This document shows positions 16,151-24,168 of a stretch of 64,000 nucleotides of DNA, piece after piece. The position numbers and the translations under genes are program-made. Source of the stretch: MWEI01 sp964600235 (GTDB taxonomy: Bacteria > Desulfobacterota > Desulfomonilia > UBA1062); contig CAZRIV010000005.1 of assembly GCA_964600235.1 (NCBI GenBank), positions 1-64,000 on the forward strand, given 5' to 3'. Position 1 is the first letter of the stretch; the number at the start of each line of letters is the position of its first letter. The notes under the pieces were generated by a model, which searched no databases, was not told where the DNA came from, and saw nothing but the letters and a program-made list of their open reading frames with translations.

Positions 16151-16424
16151 TGAGATTTCCCGTCAAACTTAATAAATTTTATCTCATCTTCTCAACTCTT
16201 GTCAAACTCCGGCGGGCCTGTCGAAAAAATCCGATAATCTTGAATATCTTTTCCTTCAGAGAGTCAAACACAGGACCTGATTAGAACAGATCCAATGCCG
16301 GGCATTCTGTGAGGACGTTTTTTGTGACCTTTCTCCTTCTGAGCTTTTCGACAGGCTCACACGACTGAGATCAGCTGCCGGGGCGTAGCCCCGGTCAGCT
16401 GGATTGAATTGTTCGCCTTGACCA
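16151..16424. other. Gene-free stretch with a 12-bp inverted repeat
   Basis: No credible coding sequence. GCCTGTCGAAAA at 16216-16227 is mirrored by TTTTCGACAGGC at 16345-16356. The second arm reads on into TTCGACAGGCTCAC, a core seen in dispersed intergenic repeats of many proteobacteria. The segment may be a remnant of such repeats bounding the methyltransferase/toxin-antitoxin insertion. Confidence 0.45.
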
Positions 16425-16712
16425 CTAGTCTGGCTCATGAGGTAACTGTGCGCCATGCCAAACAGCAACAATCCACACCACATCGTCCTTTACTCTATAG
16501 AAGAAACGATAAGGCTGCACGATTACTTCGCGGAACGGGAGATCTGGGAACTCGGGTAGGAACCTACCTGACTCAGGGAATCTTAATAAACGTGATAAGC
16601 TTTTCTCTGCCTTGTTCCGAAAATCTATTGCAGCTGAAGGATTATCTCTGCGAATATACTCTAACGCCTCAATAAATTGAAGTCGGGCAGTAGGTGTAAA
16701 GAGAATTCTCAA
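16425..16712 (-). CDS. RelE/ParE-family toxin
   Basis: 95-residue RelE/ParE-fold toxin: MRILFTPTARLQFIEALEYI, AAIDFRNKAEKSLSRLLRFPESGRFLPEFP, REVIVQPYRFFYRV and VWIVAVWHGAQ are the four usual blocks. Its TTG start overlaps the antitoxin stop (TTGA), which explains the weak-looking start. It is expected to cleave mRNA or poison gyrase; the subfamily cannot be decided here. Together with the antitoxin it lies between the methyltransferase pair and the last small genes of the T6SS cluster. Confidence 0.88.
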   Translation of the reverse strand: MRILFTPTARLQFIEALEYIRRDNPSAAIDFRNKAEKSLSRLLRFPESGRFLPEFPDLPFREVIVQPYRFFYRVKDDVVWIVAVWHGAQLPHEPD

Positions 16713-16987
16713 GGTTTTATACCAAGAATCCTGTCAGCTTCCTTCATCACATCTTCAAGCTCGTGGCCAATTCCTGCCTCAATTTCCTTTTCTCCACGCG
16801 CCAATAATCGCAGGATTTCGTTTTCATGCTGGGTATGCTCATATTCCTCCATGCTTACCATTACGGCAGCAGCTCTTCCCCTCTGAGTAATAAAAACAGG
16901 TTCACGGGATGATGCTACGCGCTTGACAATATCGCTTGCATTTTGTCTTAGGTCAGAGATGGGGATAATTTTTGGTGCCCTGGACAT
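16709..16987 (-). CDS. Phd/YefM-type antitoxin
   Basis: 92-residue antitoxin. The DNA-binding N-terminus reads IIPISDLRQNASDIVKRV, then REPVFITQRGRAAAVMVSMEEYE, the Phd/YefM core, and a C-terminal acidic helix that would mask the toxin. The ATG at 16987 has AGGAGG 9 nt upstream; the longer reading to 16993 would use TTG. Two direct repeats just upstream (17006-17027) fit an autoregulated operator. Confidence 0.88.
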   Translation of the reverse strand: MSRAPKIIPISDLRQNASDIVKRVASSREPVFITQRGRAAAVMVSMEEYEHTQHENEILRLLARGEKEIEAGIGHELEDVMKEADRILGIKP

Positions 16988-17005
16988 TGGCAATACCTCC
17001 TATTG

Positions 17006-17027
17006 TACAACCAATGATACAACCAAT
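17006..17027. promoter_or_regulatory. Tandem direct repeat, likely antitoxin operator
   Basis: TACAACCAAT occurs at 17006-17015 and again at 17018-17027, 12 bp apart and within 20-40 bp of the Phd-type start codon. Phd/YefM proteins repress their own operon through paired sites near the promoter, so this is the best operator candidate. A separate perfect 8-bp palindrome (TATACCGA/TCGGTATA, 17070-17091, 6-nt loop) lies about 45 bp further upstream and could be a second site or a small hairpin. Confidence 0.5.
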
Positions 17028-17234
17028 ATGACTTCATGGGAAGAGGCAATCTATAGGGCGAACAATTACTATACCGACTTTTTTCGGTATAACAGAATAT
17101 GTACTGACTTTGATGGACTGTTAGTTAATTTCAAGCCTACCCCTCCTCCAGTGAATCAATTCATCCTGTATCCAAATTAACTCGAAGCGAGCGACAGGTT
17201 TTGGCTAGGTTTACTAAACTGCTGAAGCGTCTAT

Positions 17235-17549
17235 CTACTCTTCCTCAACGACCAGGCGGGCCATGATCTTCTCCCACACGGCAGGTTCGGACACGCCGAG
17301 GCCGTCCATGATCCTCCTGATCTCGTCGGCGTCGATCTCCAGGGCGCGCGCGACATCCTCGTAGCTCAGGCCCTTTTCGTAGGCATCCTTCATGGCCGCG
17401 CCCACCAGGGTCTGCTGGTCTTCGGCCCTCGGGGCCGGCCCCGGCACGTCCCTGCAGGTCAGGCACAAATGCAGCTCATAGCAGTCGATGCCGTTGCAGC
17501 TCGTGGCGATGCAGCAGGCTTCCCTGAATCCACATTTCTGGCAGAGCAT
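17235..17549 (-). CDS. Cys-rich small protein with helix-turn-helix-like C-terminus
   Basis: 104 residues, no family recognised. Eight Cys fall in the first 32 residues (CQKC, CC, C, C, CLTC), which suggests one or two metal sites. The C-terminal half is acidic and helical and contains YEDVARALEIDADEIRRIMDGLG, which has helix-turn-helix spacing. It is 20 bp downstream of a small exported protein gene and is the last gene of the long T6SS run. A regulatory or metal-sensing role is only a guess. Confidence 0.7.
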   Translation of the reverse strand: MLCQKCGFREACCIATSCNGIDCYELHLCLTCRDVPGPAPRAEDQQTLVGAAMKDAYEKGLSYEDVARALEIDADEIRRIMDGLGVSEPAVWEKIMARLVVEEE

Positions 17550-17569
17550 GGCCGCTTCTCAGGCCCCGG

Positions 17570-17992
17570 TCATTTCGCCGGAAGGCACTGAAGCACCGAC
17601 CTGTCGCATACGATCTTATGCCCTGCCTCGGCGTCCTTCCTCCACCCGGCATAGGCGTCGTCAAAGGCCTCGGGATAGACCGAGCCTCTGTTCAGGGGCT
17701 TTCTCACGCTCCTTTTCAGGGCGTCTTTCGTGACGGCCATGTGGGAGCAGATGCGCCTGATGTCCCAGGAAGGCCTGCCTTTCACGTGTCCGATGACCTC
17801 GATGTGGAAGATGCCGGTGTCTTTTGCCTCAGTGAGGTTGTGGATCACGATCCACCTTTCAAGCGTGCCTTTCCCCTGTATGGACCAGATGCCCGGCTTG
17901 TGGGCGAAGAGGGCGGAGTCGTCAAGGGCACGTGCATCAAAAGGGAAAGAGCAGAGCAGGACCGCGGCAAGGACGGCCATGATCCCCTTCAT
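17570..17992 (-). CDS. Small exported protein of unknown function
   Basis: 140 residues with a clear signal peptide (MKGIMAVLAAVLLCSFPFDARA then LDDS). The mature part has IWSIQGKGTLERWIVIHNL, IFHIEVIGHVKGRPSWDI and CSHMAVTKDALKRS, suggesting a small mixed alpha/beta periplasmic domain with three Cys. The ATG at 17992 has GGGGG 6 nt upstream; longer readings overlap the fused sheath gene and lack a good site. It begins 29 bp after the fused TssB-TssC gene and may be an accessory, or an immunity protein for a periplasm-acting effector. Confidence 0.72.
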   Translation of the reverse strand: MKGIMAVLAAVLLCSFPFDARALDDSALFAHKPGIWSIQGKGTLERWIVIHNLTEAKDTGIFHIEVIGHVKGRPSWDIRRICSHMAVTKDALKRSVRKPLNRGSVYPEAFDDAYAGWRKDAEAGHKIVCDRSVLQCLPAK

Positions 17993-18020
17993 GAGAACCC
18001 CCTTCATCCCCTGGGGCACA

Positions 18021-19541
18021 TCAGGGGGCATTCCATCTCCCCGCAAGCGGCCTCAGCGGTTCGGCCAGCGACTGGAAGCGCACGAGGCGCGCCGTGTCCG
18101 TGTCCTTGAGCGTGGCCAAAGGCATGATGCCCGCATCCAGGATGGCCTCTGCCGCCTTTTCGCTGAGCAGCACCTCGGCGCAGGGCTTGACCACAGAGGA
18201 TCCCTGGTCGGAATACACATGCAGGGGCAGGTCGTCCACGTCCTTTACCGCGCCTTCGTGCATGTCCCAGCCGTAGAGCGAAAAGGACCGCGCCAGGAGG
18301 TATGCGCAGGCAAGGGCTGGGTTTCCCCACAGATAGTGCTCGTGGAGGTTTCCGGAGGCCATCTCCTCGAAGTCGAAGGTCTCGGCCGCATCCGTGTCGC
18401 GGCCGAAGGGCAGGCGCAGCAGGAAGCGGGGCATCACCAGGCCCAGACAAGCCGCCTCGTGGAGGTGCCTGAGGTCGTCCCATGCGGCGAGGGTCTCTTT
18501 GTCCGGGAAGGTCCGCCAGGAGGCGGGGTCAGGCGTCCCGTCCAGGGAGGCGCACCCCGCCAGGCAGGGGTCGGCCTGGGCGATGAACGGGGCATGCACG
18601 GCAAAAGCGATCCTGGCCATGCGTCCAAGGAGCGCCGCGTCGCCGTGGCCGAAGGAATAGTTGCCCGCCAGGACGGAAAAAGGCATGGTCCCCGCCGAAC
18701 CGCGTGGGCCCTCCTTCAGGAGCCGGTACACGCCGGTGCGGGCCAGGTCGTCGTCCGAGAAGAGGTCTTCTTCAAGCTCCTGTGCGGATATGTCCAGGAG
18801 GAAGACCTGCAGGTTCTCGTCCGTCTCGATGCGCGACACCAGGAACTGGACCCCGCGCCAGGCCGCCTCCAGGGCCTGGAAGTCCCTGTGGTGCATGACC
18901 TCTGCCATGAGTCCGGAAATGGACTGGTCCAGCGCCGCGGTCAACCGGGCCTGCTCCGGGTCTTCCCCCGCCACGAGGTGAGGCCTGACAACGGCCTCTA
19001 TGAACGCGTCCAGGTCCTGTCCTGCCACGGGTCTGTCCGTGCCGGAAACGGCCTGGCCGATCATCTCGTCCAAAAGGCTGCCGCCCTTGGTCACAGGCTT
19101 CGGGGGTTCTTTTGCCGGCCCTTCCTGGCCGCCCTGGATGCCCGTGAGTTCCTGGAGCACCCGTACGGCCGCGGAGAAGGTGCGCGGGTCGCCGAGCCTT
19201 TTGCGCACATCCTTGAGCGCCCTGAATACCCCGATGCGGTTCAGGAGGTGGTCCGGGTGGAAGTCGTCCAGGCTGGAAAACGAGATGTCCAGCGCCGTCC
19301 CGGCCGAGTCCAGGCGCACCTTCACCTTCATCTTTTCCATGACCTCGTCGATGGTGTCCCGGTCCACAGGGAAAGGCCTGCGGCCCTTGACCGGTTCGAC
19401 GATGTTCCGGCTGGCCCGGCCGGTGAAATCACCCAGGATGCACAGGGCAAAGGGGGTGCCGGGTTCGGCGCGGCCCCTGGTCTCCTCCAGGGAGGAGACG
19501 ATCTCGAGACTGATGGAACCGAAGGTTATGGGTTTCTTCAT
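18021..19541 (-). CDS. Fused TssB-TssC sheath-like protein, truncated at the TssC end
   Basis: 506 residues in one frame. The N-terminal part (about 1-130) is TssB-like: FALCILGDFTGRAS, RRPFPVDRDTIDEVM, ISFSSLDDFHPDHLLNRIGVF. After a linker, about 185-500 is TssC-like: LMAEVMHHRDFQALEAAWRGVQFLVSR, FSVLAGNYSFGHG, AFAVHAPFIAQADP, MPRFLLRLPFGRD, HEHYLWGNPALACAYLL. It stops where canonical TssC still has about 110 residues, including the SRFAHYLKSIMRDKIGSF and FLKPHYQLDELSVSLRLV blocks that complete the sheath core and inter-strand contacts. Separate full-length tssB and tssC genes are present, so this is an extra, possibly non-polymerising, sheath subunit. Confidence 0.85.
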   Translation of the reverse strand: MKKPITFGSISLEIVSSLEETRGRAEPGTPFALCILGDFTGRASRNIVEPVKGRRPFPVDRDTIDEVMEKMKVKVRLDSAGTALDISFSSLDDFHPDHLLNRIGVFRALKDVRKRLGDPRTFSAAVRVLQELTGIQGGQEGPAKEPPKPVTKGGSLLDEMIGQAVSGTDRPVAGQDLDAFIEAVVRPHLVAGEDPEQARLTAALDQSISGLMAEVMHHRDFQALEAAWRGVQFLVSRIETDENLQVFLLDISAQELEEDLFSDDDLARTGVYRLLKEGPRGSAGTMPFSVLAGNYSFGHGDAALLGRMARIAFAVHAPFIAQADPCLAGCASLDGTPDPASWRTFPDKETLAAWDDLRHLHEAACLGLVMPRFLLRLPFGRDTDAAETFDFEEMASGNLHEHYLWGNPALACAYLLARSFSLYGWDMHEGAVKDVDDLPLHVYSDQGSSVVKPCAEVLLSEKAAEAILDAGIMPLATLKDTDTARLVRFQSLAEPLRPLAGRWNAP

Positions 19542-19577
19542 GATCTTCTCACCTTGGGCCCGCCGCTACGGCGCCTT

Positions 19578-20357
19578 TCATATCCCGCCCCTCTTCTTCT
19601 TGTCCTGGAGCTGTCTCTTAAGCGCGCTCACGGCATCCTTCCCCACCTTCTGCTTGGCGGACTTTGTGCCTTCATAGGCGCGCAGGAAATAGGTATAGGG
19701 GAAGAGGTGCGGGGCAAAGGTCTCCCTCACGTCTTCGAAATACTTTCCTATAAATGTGCCCAGTTCGCTCTCCTTCAGGCGATATTCGCCGCAGTTGGGG
19801 TCAAAGAGATAGACGTGCCGCCCGCCGAATATGCTGCCCATGTGCAGCGCGCCGTGGGAGAGGTACCATGCAACGGCATGCCCGCCCCCGCCGTCGACCC
19901 AGGAGGACGTCCCGGTATCGTATTGCTTGAAGTAATACCCCATCAGGAAGGCCCTTCCCGCACCTCCCCTGAAGTTCACGGCGATCTGGTCGGTCATCCA
20001 GGCGCTGCCGGACCACAGAGGGGCATTCAGCGTCTTTATCTCCACCATCTTGAGCCCGAGCGCGCCTTCTGCGGGCTGATACTCGTCATCCCTGCCCGAG
20101 TCCACGACACCGTCGTAGAGGGCCTGCCTGTTGATGGCCCTGCCGACGTTGAGGTTGCCCACGCGCTGGGCGCCCTTTTCGCCCAGCGAGAGCTTGCGCT
20201 TCATCCAGTCCATGCTCAGCGAGTAGCACACCCCGTTCACGGAAGGATGCCTGGAGACCTCGCCGGTGCTCAGATGCCAGCTCCTGAGCACCTCGGGGAT
20301 TTCTTCCCCCTGGTTGAACCCGATGGTTCTCCACCCTTTGATCCTGTTGAATGCCAT
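19578..20357 (-). CDS. YopT-like C58 cysteine protease, putative T6SS effector
   Basis: 259 residues with the full C58 (YopT/AvrPphB) signature. Cys44 lies in NGVCYSLSMDWM, His160 in GGGGHAVAWYL and Asp186 in YLFDPNCGEY, the expected order and spacing for the papain-like Cys-His-Asp triad. There is no signal peptide or membrane segment. A Lys-rich C-terminal tail (KKKRGGI) follows. It lies between clpV and the sheath fusion, 16 bp past the clpV stop, with GAGGAGG before its ATG. Known members cleave host proteins (YopT prenylated Rho GTPases; AvrPphB the kinase PBS1), so an anti-eukaryotic T6SS effector is the leading idea. No obvious immunity gene adjoins it. Confidence 0.8.
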   Translation of the reverse strand: MAFNRIKGWRTIGFNQGEEIPEVLRSWHLSTGEVSRHPSVNGVCYSLSMDWMKRKLSLGEKGAQRVGNLNVGRAINRQALYDGVVDSGRDDEYQPAEGALGLKMVEIKTLNAPLWSGSAWMTDQIAVNFRGGAGRAFLMGYYFKQYDTGTSSWVDGGGGHAVAWYLSHGALHMGSIFGGRHVYLFDPNCGEYRLKESELGTFIGKYFEDVRETFAPHLFPYTYFLRAYEGTKSAKQKVGKDAVSALKRQLQDKKKRGGI

Positions 20358-20373
20358 GAAAAAAACCTCCTCT

Positions 20374-23010
20374 TCAGCTGATGGCGAACCCGAACCCCGC
20401 CTTTTCGATGGCCACCTTCACCTTCCTGATCTCCTGGCCCCTGGCCATGCGGGTGAGGATCTCTTTCGACATCTCGGGCAGGAGCGTGTTGGTCAGGATG
20501 TGGTCCACGTTTCTCGCCCCGCTGTCCACCTCGGTGCAGCGCTTCGCGATGGAATCAACGATCTCGTCGCCGAACTCCAGGGTCACCTTGCTGTTCGCCA
20601 TCATGCGCTTCTTGATGCGGTTCAGCTTGAGCCTGGTGATGAGCCGCATGATCTCGTCGGTGATGGGGTAGAACGGCACAACTTTAAGCCTGCCCATGAA
20701 CGCGGGCTTGAAGACCTTGACCAGCTCGGGCCTGACCAGCTCCACCAGTGCGTCCGGACCGGGCCTGGTCTCCTCGTCGGCGCAGGCCTTCATGATAGTG
20801 TCCGTGCCCGTGTTCGAGGTGAGGATGATGAGCGTGTTCTTGAAGTCGATCTCACGGCCCTCGCCGTCTTCCATCCTGCCCTTGTCGAAGACCTGGTAGA
20901 AGAGCTCCAGGACGTCCGGGTGGGCCTTTTCCACCTCGTCGAGGAGCACCACGCTGTAGGGCCTGCGGCGGACCGCCTCGGTGAGCACGCCCCCCTCGCC
21001 GTACCCCACGTAGCCCGGGGGCGAACCCTTCAGGCTGGAGACCGTATGGGCCTCCTGGTACTCGGACATGTTGATGGTGATCACGTTCTCCTCCCCGCCA
21101 TAGAGGAGCTCGGAAAGGGCCAGGGCCGTCTCGGTCTTGCCCACTCCGCTGGTGCCCACGAACATGAAGACCGCCGTGGGCTTCGAGGGGTCATCGATGC
21201 CCGCATGCGCGGTCTGGATCATCTGGGCCACGGCCGCTAAAGCGTGGTCCTGGCCGATGATGCGCTCCTTGAGCAGGTTCTCCATGTTGAGCACGGTGGC
21301 GATCTCGTCGGCCATCATGCGGCCCACCGGGATGCCGGTCCAGCCCGAGATCACCTCCGAGATGGTCTGACCCGTCACGGCCACGCTCACCAGAGGCTCG
21401 TCGGCCTGGGCCTTGGTGAACTGCTTCTCCAGGTCCTTGAGCTCCTTGACCTTCTTTGCGATGTCCTTGTTCTTTGGGTCCTGTTCGTGGAGCTTGTGGA
21501 TCTCGAGCCTGGCCTCCAGGATCCTGTTCGCCACGTCGAGCTCGGCCTTCCACTTCCGGTCCAGGGCCTCCAGGCGCTTTTCCGTGTCCTTGAGGTCTTT
21601 TTCCAGGGCCTTGACCTTCTCGGCATGGTCCATGCCCACGAGGGTCTCCTTTTCCAGGGCCTTGAGCTCGCCCTTTATGTGGGTGATGCGCCGTGTGGCC
21701 TCCTCCACGGCGGGCGGGCTCGTGGTGAGCCCGATGGCCACCCGGGCGCAGGCCGTGTCCAGCACGCTCACGGCCTTGTCCGGCAGCTGCCTGCCCGAGA
21801 TGTAGCGGTGCGACAGCCTCACCGTGCTCTCCAGCGCCTCGTCCGTGATCATGACCTTGTGGTGGTTCTCCAGAAAGGGCGCCACGCCCCGCATCATGAC
21901 AAGGGCCTTTTCCTCGTCGGGCTCCTCCACCTTCACCACCTGGAAGCGCCGTGCCAGGGCCGCGTCCTTCTCGAAGTACTTCTTGTACTCGGCCCAGGTG
22001 GTGGCCGCGATGGTGCGGAGCTCGCCGCGCGCGAGCGCGGGCTTGAGCAGGTTGGCCGCGTCGCCGGCGCCCGAACCGCCTGCGCCGATGAGCGTATGGG
22101 CCTCGTCGATGAACAGGATGATGGGCGTGGGCGAGCCCTTCACCTCGCTGATGACCGATTTCAGCCGGTTCTCGAACTCACCCTTCACCCCGGCACCTGC
22201 CTGGAGCAGTCCCAGGTCGAGCGAGCGTATCTCCACGCCTGCCAGCGCCGGCGGCACGTCGCCTTCGGCCACGCGCATGGCAAAGCCTTCCACCACGGCC
22301 GTCTTGCCCACGCCCGCCTCGCCCGTGAGGATGGGGTTGTTCTGGCGGCGCCGGATGAGGATGTCCACCATCTGGCGCACCTCGAAGTCGCGTCCCAGCA
22401 CCGGGTCGATTTTGCCTGCCTTGGCCTGGGCCGTGAGGTTGATGGTGAACTGGTCGAGCGCCTTGGTGCCCACGGGCTTGCCGCCCTTCTCCGGCGCGCC
22501 AGGGGCGGCGGCCGCCTGGGCCGCCTCGCTGTCCTCCGCGGAGCCCTTGACGATATCCATGAGGTTTTCCTGGAGGGTCTCCACCTTTATCTTTTTCAGG
22601 GAATCGGAGTCCGAGATGAGCATGCGCGCGGTCTGCTCACCATTGAGAAGGGCCAGCACGATGTGGCCCGAGCGGACGAGTTCGTCGCCGTATTCTATGG
22701 ATGAGATCATCCAGGCATCCTGGATCATCCTGGGGATCTGGGGAGAGAAGACCGGGGTCCTGGCGTTGCCTGTCTTGAAGCCCTCGATGGCCCGGGTGAG
22801 GTCTGCGGTGAGGCGGTCGGCATTGATTTCGAAGTGCCTCAGGATCTTGTGGAAGTCCGTATCCTTGAGGTCCAGGAGCTTTATGAGGAAGTGCTCCAGG
22901 TCCACCTCGTAATGGGTGTGCGACATGCACAGGCCTGCCGCCGACTCCAGGGCACCCCTGCAGGTGGCGTTCAGCTTTCCGATCAGGGTCTTCAGGTTGG
23001 ATACTGACAT
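20374..23010 (-). CDS. tssH: ClpV ATPase, sheath disassembly (TssH)
   Basis: 878-residue AAA+ unfoldase that strips contracted sheath for reuse. The N-domain (about 1-150) is followed by the first AAA module with Walker A GEAGVGKTAVVEG and Walker B IILFIDEAHTLIGAGG, a coiled M-domain (about 390-510), and the second AAA module with GTSGVGKTETALAL and VVLLDEVEKAHPDV. The ATG at 23010 has AAAGGAGA at good spacing; the longer reading starts at TTG 23037 and is unlikely. It is followed closely by the protease and sheath-fusion genes. Confidence 0.96.
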   Translation of the reverse strand: MSVSNLKTLIGKLNATCRGALESAAGLCMSHTHYEVDLEHFLIKLLDLKDTDFHKILRHFEINADRLTADLTRAIEGFKTGNARTPVFSPQIPRMIQDAWMISSIEYGDELVRSGHIVLALLNGEQTARMLISDSDSLKKIKVETLQENLMDIVKGSAEDSEAAQAAAAPGAPEKGGKPVGTKALDQFTINLTAQAKAGKIDPVLGRDFEVRQMVDILIRRRQNNPILTGEAGVGKTAVVEGFAMRVAEGDVPPALAGVEIRSLDLGLLQAGAGVKGEFENRLKSVISEVKGSPTPIILFIDEAHTLIGAGGSGAGDAANLLKPALARGELRTIAATTWAEYKKYFEKDAALARRFQVVKVEEPDEEKALVMMRGVAPFLENHHKVMITDEALESTVRLSHRYISGRQLPDKAVSVLDTACARVAIGLTTSPPAVEEATRRITHIKGELKALEKETLVGMDHAEKVKALEKDLKDTEKRLEALDRKWKAELDVANRILEARLEIHKLHEQDPKNKDIAKKVKELKDLEKQFTKAQADEPLVSVAVTGQTISEVISGWTGIPVGRMMADEIATVLNMENLLKERIIGQDHALAAVAQMIQTAHAGIDDPSKPTAVFMFVGTSGVGKTETALALSELLYGGEENVITINMSEYQEAHTVSSLKGSPPGYVGYGEGGVLTEAVRRRPYSVVLLDEVEKAHPDVLELFYQVFDKGRMEDGEGREIDFKNTLIILTSNTGTDTIMKACADEETRPGPDALVELVRPELVKVFKPAFMGRLKVVPFYPITDEIMRLITRLKLNRIKKRMMANSKVTLEFGDEIVDSIAKRCTEVDSGARNVDHILTNTLLPEMSKEILTRMARGQEIRKVKVAIEKAGFGFAIS

Positions 23011-23133
23011 GGTCTCTCCTTTCAATCCGCCTTTCAAGCGGTAATGGTCAATGGGTTCCTATACAAATCCGACAGGCCTTGGCCTCGTATATGCTCCGGG
23101 TGAAACCTCGGCCTGTTCAATACAGTGCCTCTT

Positions 23134-24168
23134 TCACTGCATCACCTGGTCTTCACCGATGGTTATGAACATATCCTTGTCAGGCCGGGTTCCGGGTTTC
23201 AGAAGCCAGCTCGTCATGCCGAGCCTGCTGTCCCCGCCCAGTGCGCAGGGCGGCACCTCGTCGCTGGCCAGGATGATCCTGAGGTCGAACTCGTACTCCA
23301 TGCCCACCCGGTAGCGGATGAGCGAGAAAATGGGAGTGAGCATGTTTCCGCCGGGCAGAAACCGCCGGAAGTCGTCATAGCCCATGGGCCCGAGATCCAC
23401 CCTGAACTTGGTCTCGCAGTCCCAGACATAGCTCCCGCACAGGGCATCCTCGCCCAGCCGGGCGTTCGCCATGCCGAGCCGGGTATGGTCGTCTTCACAT
23501 AGCGCGATGATGCGCTCGATGAACTGGACCACCTCCGCATTGGTCCCGGCCAGGTACGACACGGCAGCCTCGATGCCTGCCGCATCCGGGGCCCTGCTGG
23601 AGAACAGCCCGGTGTAGAACGCCAGGGACTCCGGGGAAAGGCCTATGCGCCCGGCCAGGCCCGGCGTGCCCAGGCCGCACAGGCTCAGGAGATACCCGGT
23701 GAGCTTGTCGTGCCCTCCGGGCTTGTAGTTCTCGGGAAAGCGTTGCTTTTTCCAGGCGAGGTAGAACAGGCTCAGGAGGCGGTGGTGGAAGATGTCGAAA
23801 AAGGCGGGGATTGCTGAATCTTTGGCCTTCAGCCGCTCGATGGCGAGCTCGGTGTACCAGTAGGGCAGGACCCCGGACGGCCCGATGAGGCCCATGAAGG
23901 AGACCGCCATGGATGCCGGCGTCTTGTCGCCCTGGCTGGTCAGCGAGGTGATGTCGGATGCGGGAAAGGCCAGGTCGGGCTTGACGGAGAACCGAACGGC
24001 CTCCCGGTGGGGCTCCAGGCCTTCACCAAGGGGCACGGCAGACGGGGTCAGGCTCTCCAGGAGATGTACCGCCTGAAAAAAGGAGAAGGCGTGGTACTCC
24101 CTAAAGAGCCTCTCCATGAGAGGGGCCGTTTCTATATGAGGATCCGCTTGCCGTTTCTTGGCGGCCAC
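23134..24168 (-). CDS. tssG: T6SS baseplate protein TssG
   Basis: 344-residue TssG, which forms the baseplate wedge with TssF and TssE. Diagnostic segments are FSFFQAVHLLE near residue 28, VRFSVKPDLAFPASDI, VSFMGLIGPSGVLPYWYTEL, FFDIFHHRLLSLFYLAWKK and the C-terminal TSWLLKPG. The 5' end overlaps tssF by 37 nt and uses GTG at 24168; ATG 24117 would remove 17 residues and the overlap. The 96 bp between its stop and the clpV start region show no gene. Confidence 0.94.
   Translation of the reverse strand: MAAKKRQADPHIETAPLMERLFREYHAFSFFQAVHLLESLTPSAVPLGEGLEPHREAVRFSVKPDLAFPASDITSLTSQGDKTPASMAVSFMGLIGPSGVLPYWYTELAIERLKAKDSAIPAFFDIFHHRLLSLFYLAWKKQRFPENYKPGGHDKLTGYLLSLCGLGTPGLAGRIGLSPESLAFYTGLFSSRAPDAAGIEAAVSYLAGTNAEVVQFIERIIALCEDDHTRLGMANARLGEDALCGSYVWDCETKFRVDLGPMGYDDFRRFLPGGNMLTPIFSLIRYRVGMEYEFDLRIILASDEVPPCALGGDSRLGMTSWLLKPGTRPDKDMFITIGEDQVMQ

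Noticed and set aside
16256..16483. 75-codon minus-strand frame next to the RelE-type toxin
   Set aside because: No ribosome site, no motif, overlaps the toxin 3' end and repeat DNA.
18021..19541. Idea that the TssB-TssC fusion is an assembly or frameshift artefact
   Set aside because: Both halves differ clearly from the separate tssB and tssC genes, the linker is in frame and the gene has its own context, so it is a true paralog.
17730..20381. Very long plus-strand open frame (883 codons) opposite the sheath-fusion, protease and small exported genes
   Set aside because: It runs antisense to three genes with clear families, has His/Gly/Arg/Pro-rich shadow composition typical of high-GC DNA, and shows no domain.
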